10,366 bases of DNA from assembly GCA_902783535.1 (NCBI GenBank), contig CACZRJ010000208.1, forward strand, positions 1-10,366, given 5' to 3'. Origin of the DNA: an uncultured Ruminococcus sp. (GTDB taxonomy: Bacteria; Bacillota; Clostridia; Oscillospirales; CAG-382). Under the pieces are notes generated by a model. It saw nothing but the letters and a program-made list of their open reading frames with translations, was not told the origin of the DNA and did no database searches. Position numbers and translations under genes: made by a program. Positions within the stretch are counted from its first letter, which is position 1; the number at the start of each line of letters is the position of its first letter. Shown here piece after piece: positions 7,701-10,366 of the stretch.

Positions 7701-10177
7701 TCGACGTCGAAGTCAAAACGGACAGGGACGTCTACGCGCCCGGTGAAAAGATGACCGTTTCCGTCCGGAACCCGAAACTCGCAAACGGATACGCGCTGAT
7801 CAGCGTCGTCGACGAAGCATGCTTCGCTTTGAGCGAAAAATGGGAAGAGAGCGGAAACGACATTCTGTCTTTCTTCCGCAGGTATGCTTCGACCGCCCCC
7901 GCGTCCTCCGGCTTCTACAACGCAGGCATGGGTTACGACGACGGAATCTATTATGATTACAGCGAATATTATTACGGCTACCGGACTTCGAACGGAACGC
8001 TCCGCCGCGTGTCCGTCCTGTCGCCGATCGCCGTTTTCGGACAGCCGACCGGCATTTCCCGGAACGGCGCGGACGGCGCGCCCGGCTCAGATTACTTCAA
8101 GGGGTCAAAGAACGATAACGCCATAGATGATCTCGACCCTGAGATCGCATACGAAGAGCCGAATGAGGACGGTCCTTCCGCAGGCGAGATCCGGATCCGG
8201 GAAAGATTCGAGAATTCGGCGGCCTTCGCAGTGGTTCCGCTGGACGGGACCGGCAAAGGCGTACTTTCCATCGATCTGCCGGACAATCTGACGTCCTGGC
8301 GTGTGACGGCCATCGCGATCAACGGACTGAAGGATCTTGCCGAGGTCTATGCAGGCGACGGGGTCAGCAATCTGATCTGCACCCTGCCCTTCCAGATCAA
8401 GGCGGACGTCAGTTCCAGATACGTCAAAGGCGACGACGTGACCGCCGGTTTCCGCTGCTTCGGTTCCGCTGCCGATGGGAACGCTCTCTACACAGTTACG
8501 CTGGAAAACGAAAACGGACAGCGCGTCGGAACAGCGTCTATGGAAGCCGACGTCTCCCGTTATGCATATGTTTCCTTCGGCAGGCTGGAAACGGGCAGCT
8601 ACGTCCTGACCGCGACCGCGTCGAAAGGCGAGCACGCCGACGGCGTCCGTCTGACGTTCGACGTCGTCCCTTCTCAGCATGTGATCGACCGCGTGATCGA
8701 CCTCCCGACCGCGTCCGTTTACCGGATGAATGACCTCATGCCCGACGTCGCGGCATTCCCCGCGGAGATCATCGTGAGGAATACCGGTGAAGGAGAAGGT
8801 TTCGTCCGTCAGGTCCTCTCGCGCCTGTCCTACGACCGCTCGCACGGTTTCCGTTCCGACGGCGTTCTCGCCGCGGCCGCCGCGAAGAAGACGCTCTCGC
8901 GCCTGTATGGAACGGAGGACGACACGGAAACGCCCGTGTCCGAACTGATGTCCATTTTCAGTACGAGAGGAATGCTCACGCTCTTCCCGTATTCCGAATG
9001 CGACCCGGCCCTGACAGCCGTCGCGCTGGAACTGATGCCGGATGCGGTCCCGTCCGTCTCTTCCGCCGCCTCGTATTACGAATCCATGCTGACAAGGAAG
9101 AATCTGACCGAGACGGAACTTTGCATCGCGCTCTACGGTCTCGCTGCCACACGGCAGCCGGTCCTTTTGGAACTGTGCGAAGTGTGCGACCGCGCTTCCG
9201 GATATCCGGTCGAAGCCAAGCTTTATCTTGCATGCGCGTTCGCGTCGCTCGGAGATTTCGCGTCTGCCGAAGCCGTTCTCAACTCCGTATTGGATACGCA
9301 CGGAAGAAATGCCGGCGACAATGACGAAGCGCTGTATGTCATCGGCGACAACGGGGCGTCGGACAATGAAACGATCGTTTCGAACACGTCGCTCGCTCTC
9401 ATCGCCGCGTCCTCCGCTTCCAGAGAAACCGCAGACAGGCTGGCCGGATATCTGGCCACCGTCCCGCATGAATACAGCGCGTCTCCCGATCTCGCGCTCG
9501 CGATGTACGCTTCCAGATATCTTCCGACCGGCTCCGGAGAAGAAAAAACGGTTTCCTACGTTCTGGCCGACGGAGAAGAAAAAACAGTCAAGCTGAAATT
9601 CGGCGAGCAGTTCAGACTTCAGCTCTTCCACGACGACTTCGCTTCCTGCGAACTCCGCACGGATCTGAATGTTTCTGTCAGAATGAAAACCTCGCCCGAC
9701 CCCGAAAAGGAAACCAATGAGGACGGAAGCGTCCTGAAAACAAAAATCACGAAAGAGATCCGCGACGACATCGTCACACTGACGATCAGCGGAACGACAA
9801 ACCGCAGATACGCTTCGTTCAGGATCGACGACGTGATCCCGTCCGGCGCGCGCTTCCTGACATATCAGAGAAACAACTGGGCATACAACGGGAATTACAG
9901 CATATCCGTCTGGCACAGGTCCGGTCAGCAAATGGAGGGCTATGCGTCCGTTCATTCGCCCAAAGAATCCAAAGGCGCGAGTGACATCTTCTGCGAACCG
10001 TACGACTTCGAAATCAGCGTTTCTTACGAAATCCGCGAAGCCATTCGGGGAACGTATGTGGCCGAATCGGCGATCCTGACGCCCTACGGCGGCGGACCTG
10101 AGTCCTGGTCCGAGCCGTTCACCGTCACTTTTGAAAGAGGAGAAGACGCCGTAAAAGCAGCCCTCGGAACAACCTGA
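4727..10177 (+). CDS. Membrane-anchored alpha-2-macroglobulin-like protein with a putative anti-sigma N-terminus
   Basis: 1816 residues from the ATG overlapping the sigma stop; the frame stays open upstream to 4562, but that part lies wholly over sigma region 4 and is Arg-rich. Residues 1-53 are polar and predicted cytoplasmic, with a helix-like AIGDVDNDLLDEA (11-23); one membrane segment is at about 54-75; the rest is extracellular, with no LPxTG or C-terminal anchor. Two Ig-like Big_5-like domains (about 118-220, 222-320) precede A2M macroglobulin domains: MG2-like TDRPVYFTDDTIRFWG (572-587), TDRDVYAPGEKMTVSV (998-1013), ISVVDEACFAL (1025-1035), a bait-like loop (about 1040-1155), the A2M core PDNLTSWRVTAIAI (1185-1198), a helical thioester-type domain (about 1350-1600) and a terminal MG domain (about 1640-1805). 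No CxEQ thioester exists. A2Ms trap proteases after bait cleavage. Coupling to the sigma gene suggests this one regulates it; the A2M call is firm, the anti-sigma role inferred. Confidence 0.9.
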   Translation: MRKDTENLFRAIGDVDNDLLDEALDSEKENAEARPAKAQSRLSQEKKPFRWRKILPLAAACLAVVLTAGILIPVLTNRDSGPGTHPDVSNPLLEQSGDPIIPDPSSVVLHSGAGASVPAALQKLSVIADGGNNAGRAGTAGTKLLSVDGSLLVRTASACDADTVAEYLTLSPSLPVSVMKMSDTEFRISPAGKKFAPNTVYRLSVGDPENPSSSFAFQTSDAFRVRSFFPADGARDVPTDTGIEVAFTEAVDPEGLSGYLKILPATEGHFQLSSDRKTVIFVPEQPLKSDTLYSVQLSSGVKCVNGQTSETEAAVRFRTASAKTETSSMTASLSHADRRSACYPDTIYSPGEKIRLISRIIRTDTSGFMKPVVDGLSVRADVYRTSDRETAKETLLAYERSAAMLESPGKGIDLSKFRHVAEWTFRYDAETGFWAADGSFDAEGLYAVDLHASGEYGSAAAFGLFQVSSLRFAGASSEGKTVLFATDDKGQPLAGARLDGYTLSMGSVEEDYLSVSRFSLSAGDDGIAVLENGTGSSVIFTVTDGSGKKTAVGFDGILPSSTASYYMNYVYTDRPVYFTDDTIRFWGIIAGLYGSDVPEEMYLSTRLSSSRIPVSVTPEGYFEGSLELKKLSETYLTLSFENENGNVLASTSVRVTEEEKPVFRSSIELEKEYCRYGETVNGVFRLTFFDGTPAEGYRIRLDGYPFSPAVSVSGNVTDRNGEVRFSVKTGPYKASSIHPATVSIYAQTNDAGVDVIASQSSFRYYFSDYVFEAGREKEGVVVRLNHLDLTNEPQNVAGAPADGELSVQTVKYVTTVTKTTVYDNYLKRARPSYAASTKETVVKSEQRAITGGRLVLDFIPDEGKYVRYAYRIAFRERGNSYNYEIDAQTYGEPRFRWWDDDTCRMNADTSECVVGEKAVFSVTAGNGEVIPAAYAVFSGGFLYASYGELAEVTFTKEMIPYCTVTGFCFDSLTGQMKSFSRNVYYKTSARSVDVEVKTDRDVYAPGEKMTVSVRNPKLANGYALISVVDEACFALSEKWEESGNDILSFFRRYASTAPASSGFYNAGMGYDDGIYYDYSEYYYGYRTSNGTLRRVSVLSPIAVFGQPTGISRNGADGAPGSDYFKGSKNDNAIDDLDPEIAYEEPNEDGPSAGEIRIRERFENSAAFAVVPLDGTGKGVLSIDLPDNLTSWRVTAIAINGLKDLAEVYAGDGVSNLICTLPFQIKADVSSRYVKGDDVTAGFRCFGSAADGNALYTVTLENENGQRVGTASMEADVSRYAYVSFGRLETGSYVLTATASKGEHADGVRLTFDVVPSQHVIDRVIDLPTASVYRMNDLMPDVAAFPAEIIVRNTGEGEGFVRQVLSRLSYDRSHGFRSDGVLAAAAAKKTLSRLYGTEDDTETPVSELMSIFSTRGMLTLFPYSECDPALTAVALELMPDAVPSVSSAASYYESMLTRKNLTETELCIALYGLAATRQPVLLELCEVCDRASGYPVEAKLYLACAFASLGDFASAEAVLNSVLDTHGRNAGDNDEALYVIGDNGASDNETIVSNTSLALIAASSASRETADRLAGYLATVPHEYSASPDLALAMYASRYLPTGSGEEKTVSYVLADGEEKTVKLKFGEQFRLQLFHDDFASCELRTDLNVSVRMKTSPDPEKETNEDGSVLKTKITKEIRDDIVTLTISGTTNRRYASFRIDDVIPSGARFLTYQRNNWAYNGNYSISVWHRSGQQMEGYASVHSPKESKGASDIFCEPYDFEISVSYEIREAIRGTYVAESAILTPYGGGPESWSEPFTVTFERGEDAVKAALGTT
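7844..8191 (+). other. Bait-region-like segment within the A2M protein
   Basis: This encodes residues about 1040-1155, between the VDEACFAL strand and the GEIRIRERFENSAAF strand, where A2M proteins carry the protease-cleaved bait region. It is low in predicted structure and rich in Gly, Ser, Asp and Asn. It contains an RR pair (1051-1052) and a cluster of seven Tyr within 11 residues (1075-1085). Placement follows the conserved A2M order; boundaries are approximate and cleavage is not shown. Confidence 0.6.
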
Positions 10178-10253
10178 ATACAGGTATTCTCATTTCGCGG
10201 GTTTACGCCGGAATATCGGGCGGACACGGGCCGTCAATGAAGAAGTGAACCAA

Positions 10254-10286
10254 GGCGGCGCCTTCCGAAAACCGGAAGGCGCCGCC
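10254..10286 (+). terminator. Strong GC-rich hairpin after the A2M gene
   Basis: A perfect 14-base stem, GGCGGCGCCTTCCG (10254-10267) against its complement (10273-10286), has a 5-base AAAAC loop and lies 77 bases after the stop. No T-run follows directly, so it probably acts with the next hairpins or as an mRNA 3'-end stabiliser. Confidence 0.65.
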
Positions 10287-10287
10287 C

Positions 10288-10307
10288 GACGTATGCGTAC
10301 GTCTTTT
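10288..10307 (+). terminator. Second hairpin with T-run
   Basis: A six-base stem, GACGTA (10288-10293) / TACGTC (10298-10303), has a TGCG tetraloop and is followed by four T. It sits one base after the strong hairpin. As a terminator it is weak alone but plausible in tandem. Confidence 0.5.
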
Positions 10308-10308
10308 C

Positions 10309-10327
10309 GCGTCATTCGACGCTTTTT
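10309..10327 (+). terminator. Third hairpin with T-run
   Basis: A five-base stem, GCGTC (10309-10313) / GACGC (10318-10322), has an ATTC loop and is followed by five T (10323-10327). It is the third element of the same block. Confidence 0.55.
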
Positions 10328-10336
10328 CTATGGTCG

Positions 10337-10355
10337 GGAACTCTTGTTCCTTTTT
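10337..10355 (+). terminator. Fourth hairpin with T-run
   Basis: A five-base stem, GGAAC (10337-10341) / GTTCC (10346-10350), has a TCTT loop, is followed by five T (10351-10355), and can be extended by one G-T pair. It is short and weak individually; it is listed because it repeats the design of the two preceding elements. Confidence 0.4.
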
Positions 10356-10366
10356 CTCTTCACGCA

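Noticed and set aside
9602..9613. FGEQ near the A2M C-terminus as a thioester motif
   Set aside because: There is no Cys before the pair, and it lies after the helical domain rather than at its start, so it cannot form the A2M thioester.
8105..9955. A 616-codon open frame on the minus strand opposite the A2M gene
   Set aside because: Its product is Arg/Val/Gly/Asp-rich with no recognisable domain, and it is the mirror of a well-supported gene with strong C/G-ending codons. Long antisense frames are expected in such sequence.
10328..10366. Possible 3' end of a convergent minus-strand gene (basic tail ending at a TAG whose complement is 10328-10330)
   Set aside because: Only about a dozen codons are visible and no family motif can be recognised, so it cannot be told from chance.

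Overview
The window looks like chromosomal DNA from a GC-rich member of the Clostridia (Bacillota), possibly an uncultured Oscillospirales- or Christensenellales-type gut bacterium. The reasons are the PP2C phosphatase / PASTA kinase / RsgA gene order typical of Gram-positive Bacillota, a clostridial-type phosphatidylserine synthase, AGGA-type ribosome binding sites, and dense genes ending mostly in C/G codons. The taxonomic call is an inference. All supported genes are on the + strand, and I see no mobile element, tRNA, rRNA or CRISPR array.

Region 1 (1-4042) is the 3' part of a housekeeping operon: the last 15 codons of a PP2C-type Ser/Thr phosphatase (1-48), a membrane PASTA-domain Ser/Thr kinase (88-2349), the ribosome-assembly GTPase RsgA (2336-3292) and a CDP-alcohol phosphatidyltransferase of the phosphatidylserine synthase type (3289-3954). 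The last three genes overlap at their junctions (14 and 4 bases), so they are probably translationally coupled. The operon ends in a good intrinsic terminator (4009-4042). Phosphatase and kinase form a reversible cell-wall/growth signalling pair. RsgA links to ribosome maturation, and the lipid enzyme makes a membrane phospholipid precursor. Unusual points are a kinase activation loop poor in Thr, and two non-canonical GTPase motifs in RsgA.

Region 2 (about 4070-10177) is a separate two-gene operon. A promoter of ECF type (GAAAC, 16-base spacer, CGTC) precedes an ECF sigma factor (4158-4730). By an ATGA overlap this runs into a 1816-residue membrane protein (4727-10177). That protein has a short cytoplasmic N-terminus where an anti-sigma factor would be expected, one membrane segment, two Ig-like (Big_5-like) domains and a complete alpha-2-macroglobulin (A2M) body. 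The A2M body has a Tyr-rich bait-like loop and a thioester-type domain that lacks the CxEQ thioester. My reading is that a protease-trap-like sensor has been fused to an anti-sigma anchor, making a candidate protease-sensing (or envelope-damage-sensing) transmembrane switch. This is the most interesting item in the window.

Region 3 (10178-10366) contains no gene I can support. It holds four consecutive hairpins, three of them followed by T-runs, which look like a stacked terminator block.
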